Below, in pieces: positions 36,245-45,877 of a stretch of DNA of 64,000 bases. The notes under the pieces were generated by a model. The model was not told where the DNA came from, searched no databases, and saw only the letters and a list, made by a program, of their open reading frames with translations. A program made the translations under genes and the position numbers. Each line of letters opens with the position of its first letter. Within the stretch, counting starts at the first letter, position 1. The stretch is from Erythrobacter sp. (GTDB lineage: Bacteria; Pseudomonadota; Alphaproteobacteria; Sphingomonadales; Sphingomonadaceae), in the NCBI GenBank assembly GCA_029937545.1, contig JAPYPR010000005.1, forward strand, positions 91,614-155,613, in the 5' to 3' direction.

Positions 36245-38611
36245 CTAAGCCCGTTTGCGGACGGCCTCCGCATTGCTCCGCACAAACAGCATCCGCACAT
36301 CGGTGGCAGGCATGGGTCGGCCGAAGTGATAGCCCTGGATCTTGTTGCAGCGCAGGCTGCGGATCATCTCGGCTTCTTCCTCGTTCTCCACGCCCTCGGC
36401 CGTGGTGGTCATGCCAAGGCTCTCCGCCATGGCGACGACGGCGCGGATGATGGCAAGCGATTCCCGGCTCTGCTGCGCTGCCCCCTGCACGAAGCTGCGA
36501 TCGACCTTGATCGTCGAGAACCTGAGCTTGCGCAGGTAACCGAGCGAGGAATAACCGGTTCCGAAATCGTCCAGCGCCACCGAGCAGCCTAGCGCCATGC
36601 ACTGTTCCAGCGCCTTGCGGGCCACGCTCGCGTCGCGCAGGAAGATGCTCTCGGTCACCTCGATCTCGAGCCGCTTCGGATCGAGCCCGCTATGCGATAG
36701 CGCCTGCACCACGGTCGCGGCAAAATCGGGCTCCAGCAACTGCTCGGGCGAAACATTGATATTCACCTTCACGTGAGACGGCCAGTTGCCGGCCGCTTCC
36801 TTGCAGGCTTCCTGCATCACCCACGTTCCGATCGGCACGATCAGCCGCGTGTCTTCTGCCAGCGGGATGAACTTGCCCGGACTGACGAAGCCGTGCTCGC
36901 TGCTGTTCCAGCGGACCAGCGCCTCGAAGCTGACGACCTTTTCGTTTTTGGCATCGACCACAGGCTGGTAGTGCAGCAGCATTTCCCCGCGCTCCAGCGC
37001 CTTGCGCAGCGAGAATTCCAGCTGGCGCTTCTCTTCCGCATTGGCGTGGAGCGAAGGCTCGTAATCCCAATGCTCATTGCCGCCTGCATCCTTCGCCCGA
37101 TATAGCGCGAGATCGGCATTGCGCAGCAGTTCCTCGACCGTCTTCCCGTCGCGCGGGCCCATGGCCGAGCCGACGCTGGCACCGACATAGAGGATCTGGT
37201 TCTCGATCTGGTACGGTTCGGACAGCTGTTCGATAACGGCGCGCGCCAAGCGGTCGATGCGCTTGCGATCGGACGCGTCGCGGATGACGACGGCGAACTC
37301 GTCCCCGCCCAGGCGCCCACAGGTCTCGCCTTCGCCCATCAGGCTTTTCAGGCGGTCGGCAACCTGCGCCAGCAGTTGGTCTCCGACCAGATGGCCGAGG
37401 GAATCATTGACCGATTTGAAGCGGTCGAGATCGATCATCAGGAAGGCGCAGCGCGTGCGCCAGTGCGCAGCGTATTCCAACGCTTCGCCCAGCGACTCAT
37501 TGAGAAAGAGGCGGTTCGGCAGCTGCGTGAGCGTATCGTAGCGAGCAAGGAAGGCGATCTTGTCGGAGGACTCGCGCTGCTCGGTCACATCGGAGCCGAC
37601 ACCGCGGAAGCCGATGAACTTGCCCGCTTCGTCGAGCATCGGAGTGCCGGAAATTTCCCACCAGCGCTCGGCACCGCGGATATTCACGCGGATGACCAAC
37701 TCCGAAAATGGCTCCTTGCGTTTGAGCTTCTCCGCAAATTCGCGCAGCCCATCGGAATCGGCAGCCCTGTCTAGGTCCCGACCGGCAATAAGGTCGAAGA
37801 ACAGCTTGCCTTCGGCATCCTCGGCGCTGCATCCGAGCGCAAAGGCGAATCGCGGCGATACCGCTTTCAGGCGGCGGCGCGGATCGATCTGCCAGAGCCA
37901 GTCTGCCTGGTTTTCCTCGAATTCGCGCAGGAGCATGGAAACGACTTCGCTTTTCTCCATCGCGGCGGTCTCGTTCAATCGCCCGGTCACGGCGACGCGG
38001 GCGTTTTCAATCGTGCCGAAGGCAGCAAACAGAATTGTGAACGTGACAACGGTCAGAAGTAGCCAGTCGCCTGCAAGCAGTGCGGCCACAAGCCCGCCGA
38101 CCCCCGTGGCGACGGTAAACGCGATCGAACCCAGCGGCGCGCTGAACCGGCTTATCGAATTGGCGAGGATCAGAACGGCTGGGACGCTCCAGACGATCGC
38201 CAGTTGATTGGCTCCGCCGGGCTGCGCGAATAGCATCAGTCCGATGCCCCAGACGACCCCCTTGGCGGCACTCGCCACGGCATGACGCCGCATTTCCCAG
38301 ATGCCGTAATGGACAGTGTCCGCAAAGCGTGCAGCCCGATCTTCACTTGCCGCAAGCAGGACCGCGAAAAGCAAGGCCAAGCCCCAGGCTCCAATCAGCG
38401 CCAGATCGACCTCGCCCCACAGGATCAGGGTGACGAGCGCAAAACCGATCGCATGCGAGATAGCGCGCGCGATCATGCGCTTGCTCAGCTGGGTGTATCG
38501 ATAGCCATGGATACGCGACCACTCGGTGCCCTCGGGCGTCGATAGCCCGATAGCTTCCCCAATCGACATGGGTGCGATCCCGTTCGCGGGTGACTTCTCT
38601 TGGTCGCTCAC
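36245..38611 (-). CDS. Membrane GGDEF-EAL protein with PAS domain
   Basis: About 788 residues. The N-terminal ~190 residues hold five or six hydrophobic segments (a membrane sensor similar to MASE types), followed by a PAS domain (about 230-345, WLWQIDPRRRLKAVSPRFAF), a GGDEF domain with intact RLGGDEFAVV, and an EAL domain with intact FEALVRW and DDFGTGYSSLGYL. Both the cyclase and phosphodiesterase motifs are preserved, so the protein could make or break cyclic di-GMP, perhaps in response to the PAS/membrane signal. Start is uncertain: GTG at 38611 (VSDQEKSP), ATG at 38569, or TTG at 38632. It is convergent with purQ. Confidence 0.9.
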   Translation of the reverse strand: MSDQEKSPANGIAPMSIGEAIGLSTPEGTEWSRIHGYRYTQLSKRMIARAISHAIGFALVTLILWGEVDLALIGAWGLALLFAVLLAASEDRAARFADTVHYGIWEMRRHAVASAAKGVVWGIGLMLFAQPGGANQLAIVWSVPAVLILANSISRFSAPLGSIAFTVATGVGGLVAALLAGDWLLLTVVTFTILFAAFGTIENARVAVTGRLNETAAMEKSEVVSMLLREFEENQADWLWQIDPRRRLKAVSPRFAFALGCSAEDAEGKLFFDLIAGRDLDRAADSDGLREFAEKLKRKEPFSELVIRVNIRGAERWWEISGTPMLDEAGKFIGFRGVGSDVTEQRESSDKIAFLARYDTLTQLPNRLFLNESLGEALEYAAHWRTRCAFLMIDLDRFKSVNDSLGHLVGDQLLAQVADRLKSLMGEGETCGRLGGDEFAVVIRDASDRKRIDRLARAVIEQLSEPYQIENQILYVGASVGSAMGPRDGKTVEELLRNADLALYRAKDAGGNEHWDYEPSLHANAEEKRQLEFSLRKALERGEMLLHYQPVVDAKNEKVVSFEALVRWNSSEHGFVSPGKFIPLAEDTRLIVPIGTWVMQEACKEAAGNWPSHVKVNINVSPEQLLEPDFAATVVQALSHSGLDPKRLEIEVTESIFLRDASVARKALEQCMALGCSVALDDFGTGYSSLGYLRKLRFSTIKVDRSFVQGAAQQSRESLAIIRAVVAMAESLGMTTTAEGVENEEEAEMIRSLRCNKIQGYHFGRPMPATDVRMLFVRSNAEAVRKRA

Positions 38612-38723
38612 CGGGAGACGGTTAACGCGCAATCGTTAGCCGCAGGTAAAGGGCCGGACGAATTCCGTGGAATTACCTTAGGTTAGTGCCGTCGACCTTT
38701 CCGCAAGGAATACAACGGGTAAC

Positions 38724-40547
38724 TCACTCTACCGTGACCGACTTCGCCAGATTCCGGGGCTGGTCGACATCGGTGCCTTTGACGCAGGCGACATGGTAAG
38801 CAAGCAGCTGGACCGGAACAGCGTATACCAGCGGCGCAATCAGCGGATGGACCTTCGGCATCTCGATCGTCGCCAGGCAGCCTTCGCCGGCCTGTTCCAG
38901 ACCCTCGCGATCGGAAATCAGCACCACCTGCCCACCGCGGGCGCGCACTTCCTCCATGTTGGAAACGGTCTTTTCGAAGAGCGGACCCGAGGGGGCGAGG
39001 ACGATGACCGGCACATCCTCGTCGATCAGCGCGATCGGCCCGTGCTTCATCTCGCCACTGGCATAGCCTTCGGCGTGGATGTAGCTGATTTCCTTAAGTT
39101 TCAGCGCACCTTCCAGCGCCATCGGAAAGTCGGGACCGCGGCCCAGGTAAAGCACGTCGCGCGCGGGCGCGATCAGCGGGGCCATCGCCGCGATGTCATC
39201 GTCATGATCGAGCGCGGCGTTGAGGCACGCGGGGGCTTCCAGAAGGTGCGCGACCGCCAACTGTTCTTCTTCACGGCTCATAAGGCCCTTCTTCACCGCC
39301 ATATGCGCAGCCACCGCGGCAAGCACGGCGAGCTGACAGGTAAATGCCTTGGTGGAAGCGACGCCGATTTCAGGGCCCGCATGGGTCGGCAAAAGCAGAT
39401 CCGCCTCGCGCGCCATCGAACTGGTCGGCACATTGACGACTGCGGCGATTGTCTGGCCAGCCTCTTTGCAGTGGCGCAGCGCGGCCAGCGTGTCGGCCGT
39501 TTCGCCGCTCTGCGAGATGAAGAGCGACAGTCCGCCCTCCTCAAGCACCGGTTCGCGGTAGCGGAATTCCGAAGCCACATCGATATCGACCGGCACGCGC
39601 GCGAATTGTTCGAACCAGTACTTCGCGACCATCCCGGCATAGTAAGACGTGCCGCAGGCAACGATTGTCACGCGGCGGACGCTGGAAATGTCGAAATCGA
39701 ACTGCGGCAGCGCGACCGAATTGTCCGACTGGCGCAGGTAGGAGCCGAGCGTCTGCGCGACCACGGTCGGCTGCTCGAAAATCTCCTTCTGCATGAAGTG
39801 GCGATAATTGCCCTTCTCCACCGCGGCTGCCGATGCGCCGGAAGTGCGGATTTCGCGTTCGACGACAGCACCGGCTTCGTCGTGGATCTCAGCCCCTTCG
39901 CGTGTGACCACCACCCAGTCGCCCTCTTCGAGATAGGCGATCTTCTGGGTCAGCGGGGCCAGTGCAAGCGCGTCGGAACCCAGATAGGTTTCACCTTCGC
40001 CATGGCCGACCACCAACGGAGAGCCGCGGCGGGCGCCGATCAGCATGTCCGGATGCTCGCGGAACGCGATGGCGAGCGCGAACGCACCGCGCAGGCGCGG
40101 AAGCACATTGGCGATGGCTTCCTGCGGGGTGTCGCCACCCTCGACGCGGGCGGACAAGAGATGCGCGACGACTTCGCTGTCGGTATCGCTTTCCAGCTTG
40201 CGGCCCTGCTCGGTCAGTTCCGCGCGCAGTTCCTTGTAGTTCTCGATGATGCCGTTGTGCACCAGCGCGAGATGCTCGGTTGCATGCGGGTGGGCATTGG
40301 TCGCGGTCGGTGCGCCATGGGTAGCCCAGCGGGTGTGCGCGATGCCGATATCGCCGGACGCGGGATTGGCGGCGAGCACCTCGACCAGATTGGCGAGCTT
40401 GCCCTCTGCCCTGCGCCGGATCAGTTCGCCGTTATCGACGGTGCAGATTCCGGCGCTGTCGTAGCCGCGATATTCCATCCGCTTCAGCCCGTCGACGAGC
40501 CGATCGGCCACCGCTTCCTTGCCGACAATTCCGATAATTCCGCACAT
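38724..40547 (-). CDS. glmS: Glutamine--fructose-6-phosphate aminotransferase (isomerizing)
   Basis: A 607-residue enzyme that makes glucosamine-6-phosphate, the first step to UDP-GlcNAc for cell wall and LPS. The N-terminal nucleophile cysteine follows the start Met (MCGIIGIVG). The glutaminase domain has HTRWATHG, and the two SIS domains contain CGTSYYAGMVAKYW and SQSGETADT. The C-terminus DQPRNLAKSVTVE is canonical. No glmS ribozyme or sRNA target could be recognised upstream. Confidence 0.97.
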   Translation of the reverse strand: MCGIIGIVGKEAVADRLVDGLKRMEYRGYDSAGICTVDNGELIRRRAEGKLANLVEVLAANPASGDIGIAHTRWATHGAPTATNAHPHATEHLALVHNGIIENYKELRAELTEQGRKLESDTDSEVVAHLLSARVEGGDTPQEAIANVLPRLRGAFALAIAFREHPDMLIGARRGSPLVVGHGEGETYLGSDALALAPLTQKIAYLEEGDWVVVTREGAEIHDEAGAVVEREIRTSGASAAAVEKGNYRHFMQKEIFEQPTVVAQTLGSYLRQSDNSVALPQFDFDISSVRRVTIVACGTSYYAGMVAKYWFEQFARVPVDIDVASEFRYREPVLEEGGLSLFISQSGETADTLAALRHCKEAGQTIAAVVNVPTSSMAREADLLLPTHAGPEIGVASTKAFTCQLAVLAAVAAHMAVKKGLMSREEEQLAVAHLLEAPACLNAALDHDDDIAAMAPLIAPARDVLYLGRGPDFPMALEGALKLKEISYIHAEGYASGEMKHGPIALIDEDVPVIVLAPSGPLFEKTVSNMEEVRARGGQVVLISDREGLEQAGEGCLATIEMPKVHPLIAPLVYAVPVQLLAYHVACVKGTDVDQPRNLAKSVTVE

Positions 40548-40602
40548 TGCTTACTGTCCCCGCTTTGGCATGGCAGGTGACTTAGCGGTTCTCGCCCGGC
40601 AT

Positions 40603-41514
40603 TCAATCGTCTTTGTCTAACGCTGCCGCAGGGCGTGCCGCAGGCGTGGACCGCCAGAGCAGCAGGCCCGCCGCAATGATGATGCCCCCACCGGCCAGCG
40701 TCGCCAGGTCCGGTATGTCGCCGAACCACCACCAGCCCAGGAATGTCGCGACCAGCATCTGGATATAGGTGGTGGGCGCTATGGTGGCTGCGCCGGCGCG
40801 CATCGTGCCCAGATAGGTCAGCCAGTGCGCCGTGCTGGCCGTCACCGCGACGATCGCGCAGCGCGCGATGACCGTCCAGTCGGGCATGGTAACGCGCAGT
40901 TCGTCCACGCCGGAAAAATGACCTCCCAGCATCGCCAGCAGCAGCCACGGCATCGCTGCGGTTGCGATGAAGGCCTGCATCGACAGTGCGCTCCCCTGCC
41001 CGGCACTCGCCCGGTTGGCGACGACCATAAGCGCGAAGAAGCTGGCCGAGGCGAGCGGCAACAGTGCGACCCAGCCCAGCGCGGCGAGGTTCGGCCGCAG
41101 GACCAGCGCCACGCCCGTTAGCGCCACGACCGAGGCGACCCATACCGCCGGTCGCACTTTCTCTTTGAGCAAGGGCCCGCTCAATAGCGCAACGAACACC
41201 GGCGAAACGAAGGCCAGCGCCATCGCCGAGGCGAGCGGCATGACATAGATCGCCGAAAAGAAGCATAGCGATGCCACCGCAAGGCAAAACCCGCGCGCTG
41301 CCTGAAGCCAGGGATGACTGGGCTTGAAGCCCGTCGGCCCCTCGCTGCGCAGGAGCAGCGCCGACAAGGCCACCGCCCCGATCGCGAAGCGCAGGGTCGC
41401 AACTGCCAGCGGCGACCATTCGCCGGTCATTGTTTTGATCACCGCATCGCCGACAGACAGGGTCGCGAAACCAGCCGTCGCCAGCAGGATCCCGCGTCTT
41501 TCGTCGTCTTGCAT
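40603..41514 (-). CDS. DMT-superfamily (EamA) transporter
   Basis: A 303-residue inner-membrane protein with ten hydrophobic segments in two EamA repeats, the plan of drug/metabolite exporters such as RhtA or YddG. The RPNLAAL and PTTYIQMLVATFLGWWWFGD stretches are typical. ATG at 41514 (MQDDERRGIL) is preferred over the TTG at 41553. It lies 55 bases upstream of glmS on the same strand, so they might be cotranscribed. The substrate is unknown. Confidence 0.9.
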   Translation of the reverse strand: MQDDERRGILLATAGFATLSVGDAVIKTMTGEWSPLAVATLRFAIGAVALSALLLRSEGPTGFKPSHPWLQAARGFCLAVASLCFFSAIYVMPLASAMALAFVSPVFVALLSGPLLKEKVRPAVWVASVVALTGVALVLRPNLAALGWVALLPLASASFFALMVVANRASAGQGSALSMQAFIATAAMPWLLLAMLGGHFSGVDELRVTMPDWTVIARCAIVAVTASTAHWLTYLGTMRAGAATIAPTTYIQMLVATFLGWWWFGDIPDLATLAGGGIIIAAGLLLWRSTPAARPAAALDKDD

Positions 41515-41765
41515 AATCGGCCCCGCCACTTGAACAGCATCGCCGCTAGACAATGTGCCGCTCGGTGACCAGCCGTTAACTCTCCCTCATCCAGAGATCG
41601 TTTGCGCAAGGCGCGGATCGTCCGGTCAACCGCCCGTGCCGCACTAGTCCATTAGGGAAAAATCAAGGTTTCCAACTTATTCACCACGACGAGAAAGACA
41701 GTCCCGGCGATCCTGCGATCGACGGGCTGTATCGCGAACGACCAGGGTTTTCGGGGGTTTAGGCA

Positions 41766-43274
41766 ATGAGCGCATTCGGACGGAAGAACGGGCAGGCAGG
41801 CATGGCCTCCGGTGCGCGTCCGAAATTCGGCAGTGCCCGCCCGATGCAGGGCGGGGCCCCTGCCCCTTCGCCGAGCGAGAATAAGAACGACAGCAACGGC
41901 GGCGAGCAGTTTCCGCCCCTGCCGGCAGAAAGCGGACCCAACGACGATGCGATGGCGCGCCTGTCGGAGCGCATGAATGCCCAGCATTCGGGCCAGTCCG
42001 AAGTCGGCGGTTTCGAAGCCAGCGTCCACAAGATCAAGGAACAGGTGCTCCCGCGCCTGCTCGAACGTGTCGATCCGGAAGCGGCGGCCACGCTTACCAA
42101 AGACGAGCTGTCGGAAGAATTCCGCCCGATCATCATGGAAGTGCTGGCCGAACTGAAGGTCACGCTGAACCGCCGCGAACAGTTCGCGCTCGAAAAGGTC
42201 CTGGTCGACGAGTTGCTCGGCTTCGGTCCGCTCGAAGAGCTGCTGAACGATCCCGACGTGTCCGACATCATGGTCAACGGTCCCGACCAGACCTATATCG
42301 AGAAGAAGGGCAAGCTGACGATCGCGCCGATCAAGTTCCGCGACGAACAGCATCTCTTCCAGATCGCCCAGCGCATCGTGAACCAGGTCGGCCGCCGCGT
42401 CGACCAGACGACCCCGCTGGCCGATGCCCGCCTCAAGGATGGCAGCCGTGTGAACGTGATCGTCCCGCCGCTCAGCCTCAAGGGCACGGCGATCTCTATT
42501 CGTAAGTTCTCCGAGAAGCCGATTACTCTCGACATGCTCAAGGACTTCGGTTCGATGAGCGAGAAGATGTGTACCGCGCTCAAGATCGCGGGCGCCTGCC
42601 GGATGAACATCGTCATCTCGGGCGGCACGGGTTCGGGTAAGACGACCATGCTCAACGCCCTGTCGAAGATGATCGACCCGGGCGAACGCGTTCTCACCAT
42701 CGAGGACGCCGCCGAACTTCGCCTGCAGCAGCCGCACTGGCTGCCGCTGGAAACGCGTCCGCCGAACCTCGAAGGCCAAGGCGCCATCACCATCGGCGAC
42801 CTCGTGAAGAACGCCCTGCGTATGCGCCCCGACCGCATTATCCTGGGCGAAATTCGTGGCGCGGAATGTTTCGACCTTCTCGCCGCCATGAACACGGGCC
42901 ACGACGGCTCGATGTGTACGCTCCACGCCAACAGCCCGCGCGAATGCCTCGGCCGTATGGAAAACATGATCCTGATGGGCGACATCAAGATTCCGAAGGA
43001 AGCTATTTCGCGCCAGATCGCGGAGTCGGTCGACCTGATCGTGCAGGTGAAGCGCCTGCGCGACGGTTCGCGCCGCACCACCGACATCACCGAAGTGATC
43101 GGCATGGAAGGCGACGTGATCGTGACCCAGAACCTGTTCAAGTTCGAATATCTCGACGAGAGTGACGACGGCAAGATCCTCGGCGAATTCCGCTCCTCGG
43201 GCCTGCGCCCCTACACACTGGAGAAGGCGCGCCAGTTCGGCTTCGACCAAGCCTATCTGGAAGCGTGCCTCTAA
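41766..43274 (+). CDS. cpaF: CpaF-type Flp/Tad pilus assembly ATPase
   Basis: A 502-residue VirB11/GspE-family ATPase. The N-terminal ~75 residues are low in complexity. The helical domain is followed by the ATPase core: Walker A SGGTGSGKTTMLNALS, Walker B-like RIILGEIRGAECFDLLAAMN, and the His box TLHANSPRECLGRMENM. In Tad systems CpaF powers pilus extension and retraction. No other cpa/tad gene is within the window. A 251-base region upstream (41515-41765) holds its promoter; no CtrA site of consensus quality was found. Confidence 0.93.
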   Translation: MSAFGRKNGQAGMASGARPKFGSARPMQGGAPAPSPSENKNDSNGGEQFPPLPAESGPNDDAMARLSERMNAQHSGQSEVGGFEASVHKIKEQVLPRLLERVDPEAAATLTKDELSEEFRPIIMEVLAELKVTLNRREQFALEKVLVDELLGFGPLEELLNDPDVSDIMVNGPDQTYIEKKGKLTIAPIKFRDEQHLFQIAQRIVNQVGRRVDQTTPLADARLKDGSRVNVIVPPLSLKGTAISIRKFSEKPITLDMLKDFGSMSEKMCTALKIAGACRMNIVISGGTGSGKTTMLNALSKMIDPGERVLTIEDAAELRLQQPHWLPLETRPPNLEGQGAITIGDLVKNALRMRPDRIILGEIRGAECFDLLAAMNTGHDGSMCTLHANSPRECLGRMENMILMGDIKIPKEAISRQIAESVDLIVQVKRLRDGSRRTTDITEVIGMEGDVIVTQNLFKFEYLDESDDGKILGEFRSSGLRPYTLEKARQFGFDQAYLEACL

Positions 43275-43278
43275 GCGT

Positions 43279-43509
43279 CTAGCCCTGCATTATCGCAGGG
43301 ACGGACACCGCCAGCATTCCGCCACCGAGTACTGCGAACATCACGAACAGCCCGGTCCAGGGCACCCAGCCGACCTGGTTGATCTGCGTTCGTTTCAGCC
43401 GCCGGCGCTCCATCAGCGAGCAAATACCGGCAACGACCAGCAGAGCTACGCCCCATAGTGCGAGTATTTCGGCATCGCTGGCGAAAAGGAGAAAATCGGG
43501 CTCGGTCAT
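43279..43509 (-). CDS. Small two-helix membrane protein
   Basis: A 76-residue hypothetical protein from ATG 43509 (MTEPDFLLFASDAEILALWG). It has two membrane segments (about residues 15-33 and 50-72) separated by a basic stretch ERRRLKRTQ. It is convergent with cpaF (4-base gap). I do not recognise the family. Its start lies 45 bases from the EcfG-type promoter that faces the other way. Confidence 0.65.
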   Translation of the reverse strand: MTEPDFLLFASDAEILALWGVALLVVAGICSLMERRRLKRTQINQVGWVPWTGLFVMFAVLGGGMLAVSVPAIMQG

Positions 43510-43553
43510 CGCGCGCCATATGGTGGCGGCAAACAAGCCTCGCAACTGCTCCG

Positions 43554-43578
43554 GGAACCGGAACGAGGAACAGCCGTT
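43554..43578 (+). promoter_or_regulatory. EcfG-type general stress promoter for the entericidin gene
   Basis: GGAAC (43554-43558), exactly 16 bases, then CGTT (43575-43578). This is the consensus of EcfG (sigma-T/RpoE4) promoters in the alphaproteobacterial general stress response. The start codon of the small lipoprotein lies 45 bases after the -10 element, and a GGAAAGGACAG ribosome-binding site lies between. Confidence 0.75.
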
Positions 43579-43623
43579 ATGATCTCCAAGCCCGCCGTTG
43601 AGCCCTTCGGGAAAGGACAGGAC

Positions 43624-43752
43624 ATGCTGAAAAAGATCCTGCTTGCATTTGGAATTACCACGATGGCTTTGACTGCCACGGCCTGCAATACCGTTCGCGG
43701 TGTCGGAGAAGACATCCAATCCGTCGGCGACGCAGGAGACGAGGTCATCTGA
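43624..43752 (+). CDS. Entericidin A/B family small lipoprotein
   Basis: A 42-residue protein. MLKKILLAFGITTMALTATA is the signal region, followed by the lipobox cysteine and then CNTVRGVGEDIQSVGDAGDE, the conserved entericidin core. Entericidins are tiny cell-envelope lipoproteins linked to stress and stationary phase. A strong ribosome-binding site and a consensus EcfG promoter precede it. It is short enough to be missed by length cut-offs. Confidence 0.85.
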   Translation: MLKKILLAFGITTMALTATACNTVRGVGEDIQSVGDAGDEVI

Positions 43753-43821
43753 CCCGGATCCGGCGACAAGGTTTTCAGGACCCCCGGCCTAACCGGCGGG
43801 CGTTTTCGTTTGCGGAGCAGA

Positions 43822-44418
43822 TTAGCCCTGCTGGCGGTAAACCACGGTGAGATTGTTCGCTGGCATCGGATAGCGTTTGGTTCGATTGAAGCCACTCGCC
43901 CTGGCGAGCCTATCAACGGCTGACAGGTTTCGCAGACCCCATGCGGAGTTCCGCGCTTTCAGGCTCTCGTCGAAAGCGATATTCGAAGGCGCGGTTTCGA
44001 CGTCATCCTCGACGAACGGGCCGTAGAGTATCAGCGGATGTCGGGCATCGAGGAGCGAGGCCGCGTGTCTCAGCAGACCCTCGGTAGCGCTCAATGGGCT
44101 GATATGGACCATATTGATGCAGAGTACGGCCGCCGCGCTCGAGACAGGCCATTCCTCTGCCGACGCATCGAGCATCACCGCTGACCGCAGATTGCCCGGT
44201 CCGTCCTCCTCGCGCCACGCCTCGATCGAGGCGATCGCTTCGGGGTCGGGATCGCTCGGCTGCCAGACGAGCGCGGGAAAGCGCCGCGCGAAGGCCAGCG
44301 CATGCTCGCCGGACCCGCTCGCGATTTCGAGCACCAGCCCGCTATCGGGCAATTCCTCAGCCAAAACGTCGCCGATGGGCAGGACGTTGCGCTCCGCCGC
44401 TGGCGCATACCGCTTCAA
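43822..44418 (-). CDS. DUF938 SAM-dependent methyltransferase-like protein
   Basis: A 198-residue protein of the DUF938 family. The start is taken as TTG at 44418 because the family begins M-K-x-YAPAAERN and this codon overlaps the stop of the ligase gene (AATTGA). The SAM-binding motif is LVLEIASGSGEHALAFARRF, and CINMVHISPL matches the motif after the second strand. The substrate is not known. Confidence 0.85.
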   Translation of the reverse strand: MKRYAPAAERNVLPIGDVLAEELPDSGLVLEIASGSGEHALAFARRFPALVWQPSDPDPEAIASIEAWREEDGPGNLRSAVMLDASAEEWPVSSAAAVLCINMVHISPLSATEGLLRHAASLLDARHPLILYGPFVEDDVETAPSNIAFDESLKARNSAWGLRNLSAVDRLARASGFNRTKRYPMPANNLTVVYRQQG

Positions 44419-45355
44419 TTGACGGCCCGATCGCGCCCTTCCCAATAGGGCGCGCGCAGCTCCCGCCGCATGATCTTGCCGCTTGTATTGCGCAGCATGA
44501 CCTCGATTACATCGACTGTTTTTGGCACCTTGAAGCCTGCCAGCCGCTCGCGTGTGAAAGCGATAATATAGGCGGGGTCGACCACGCTACCGGGCTTTGG
44601 CACCACGCAGGCTTTCACTGCCTCGCCCCAGGTATCGTCCGGCACGCTGACGACGGCGACTTCGGCAACCGCCGGATAGCCGTAGATCGCGCTTTCGACC
44701 TGCGCCGGATAGACGTTTTCTCCGCCAGAGTTGATCATGTCCTTGCTGCGATCCTGAATGAAAACATAGCCGTCCTCGTCCATGTAGGCGGCATCGCCGG
44801 TGTTCGTCCAGCCGTCGATCGGCGAGGAGGACGTGGCCTCCGGCAGGTTCCAATAACCTTCCATGTTCAACGGGCTCTTGCAGATCAGCTCGCCGACTTC
44901 GCCGCGGGGCAGTTCTTCGCCATCCTCGCCAACGATTTTCAGCTCGGCCTCCGGCACGACCTTGCCCGCCGATTCCATCCGCTGGTTGCCCTCGAGACTG
45001 TGGTCTTCGGGTGTCAGCATGGCGATGGTACCGGTCGTTTCGGTCATGCCGTAGCATCGCAGGAAGCCTTCATCGGGGATGGTCTGCACCGCCTCGCGTA
45101 GCAGGTCGAGCGGGATCGGCGCCGCGCCATACATGACGTATTTTACGCCGGACATGGCCGTATCCTTAGCCAGGCGATCCGGTCGCCCTTGGCGACGCCA
45201 TGTGCGCCCAGCATCGCGACGATCTTGCGTAAGCGCAGTTCGAGTTCGCTGAAGGTCAGCGCGTTGCCATCCCGCTCCAGCGCAACGGTATCGGGCTTCT
45301 CTTCCGCCCAGTGCCGCATCAATTCGTCGAATGTGAGCTTGTCCGTTGCGGACAT
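44415..45355 (-). pseudogene. Acyl-CoA ligase (AMP-binding) with internal deletion and frameshift
   Basis: The first ~63 codons (ATG 45355, RBS GGAGAGGACCT) encode the N-terminus of a fatty-acyl-CoA ligase (MSATDKLTFDELMRHWAEEK ... GVAKGDRIAWL). Near 45170 the frame changes, and from 45160 the sequence continues as the C-terminal part (SGVKYVMYGAAPIPLDLLRE, CYGMTETTGTIAML, YVFIQDRSKDMINSGGENVY, NTSGKIMRRELR). About 200 residues between, including the P-loop region TSGTTGxPKG, are missing. Total length is 941 bases against roughly 1500 for the family. The gene cannot make an active ligase. Confidence 0.9.
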
Positions 45356-45420
45356 AGGTCCTCTCCGCTGTTTTCAGCTGCGAGGCGCATCATGCCACAT
45401 CGGTTTCACGGAGCAACCTG

Positions 45421-45876
45421 CTATTGCCAACGCCCCTGCTTGCGCGCGCTCCGCTCCCGGATTGCCAGCCACAGGAACAGGCCGAGCGGTCCGGCGAGAA
45501 AGGTCGCGAGCAGGATCGGAGCCTGGACGATGCGCGAGAACCCCTTGGCATCGGCATCCCGCGCGATCCACAGGCCGACGAAGAGATCGAAGGCGAGGTA
45601 ATGGACCCAGCCCACGGTCACGCCCGCCTCGGTTGCGAAGATCGTCCGAACGCCTTCGAGCGTGGTGAAATCCGGGGCCGCGCCACTTCCGCCGCCATCG
45701 AGCACGCCGCTGAACAGTCCAATGACGCAGACCGCGTAAGTCAGGCACAGCAAGCCGACACCGAGATAGAGAATTGCGGCGAGTAAAGCGGGCCAGCGCG
45801 GCAAGGCAATCAGGCCGATCCACATGACCAGTGCGAGGCCGTTTGCCAGTCCGAAAAGCGTCTCCCAAATGGCCAT
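45421..45876 (-). CDS. ABA4-like membrane protein (DUF4281)
   Basis: A 151-residue inner-membrane protein with four hydrophobic segments. The pattern GWVHYLAFDLFVGLWIARDA is the hallmark of the ABA4-like family, whose plant member takes part in neoxanthin synthesis. The bacterial role is unproven; a link to carotenoids would fit pigmented sphingomonads but is not shown here. ATG at 45876 sits directly behind the stop of the upstream gene. Confidence 0.85.
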   Translation of the reverse strand: MAIWETLFGLANGLALVMWIGLIALPRWPALLAAILYLGVGLLCLTYAVCVIGLFSGVLDGGGSGAAPDFTTLEGVRTIFATEAGVTVGWVHYLAFDLFVGLWIARDADAKGFSRIVQAPILLATFLAGPLGLFLWLAIRERSARKQGRWQ

Positions 45877-45877
45877 C

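Noticed and set aside
40484..41419. 311-codon minus-strand frame overlapping the glmS start and DMT transporter
   Set aside because: It is a shifted frame of the DMT gene; the EamA frame has the membrane segments and the overlap with glmS would be implausible.
41554..41765. CtrA-type site upstream of cpaF
   Set aside because: The best match (TTAA-N7-TCAT) differs from TTAA-N7-TTAA at two positions in one half-site.
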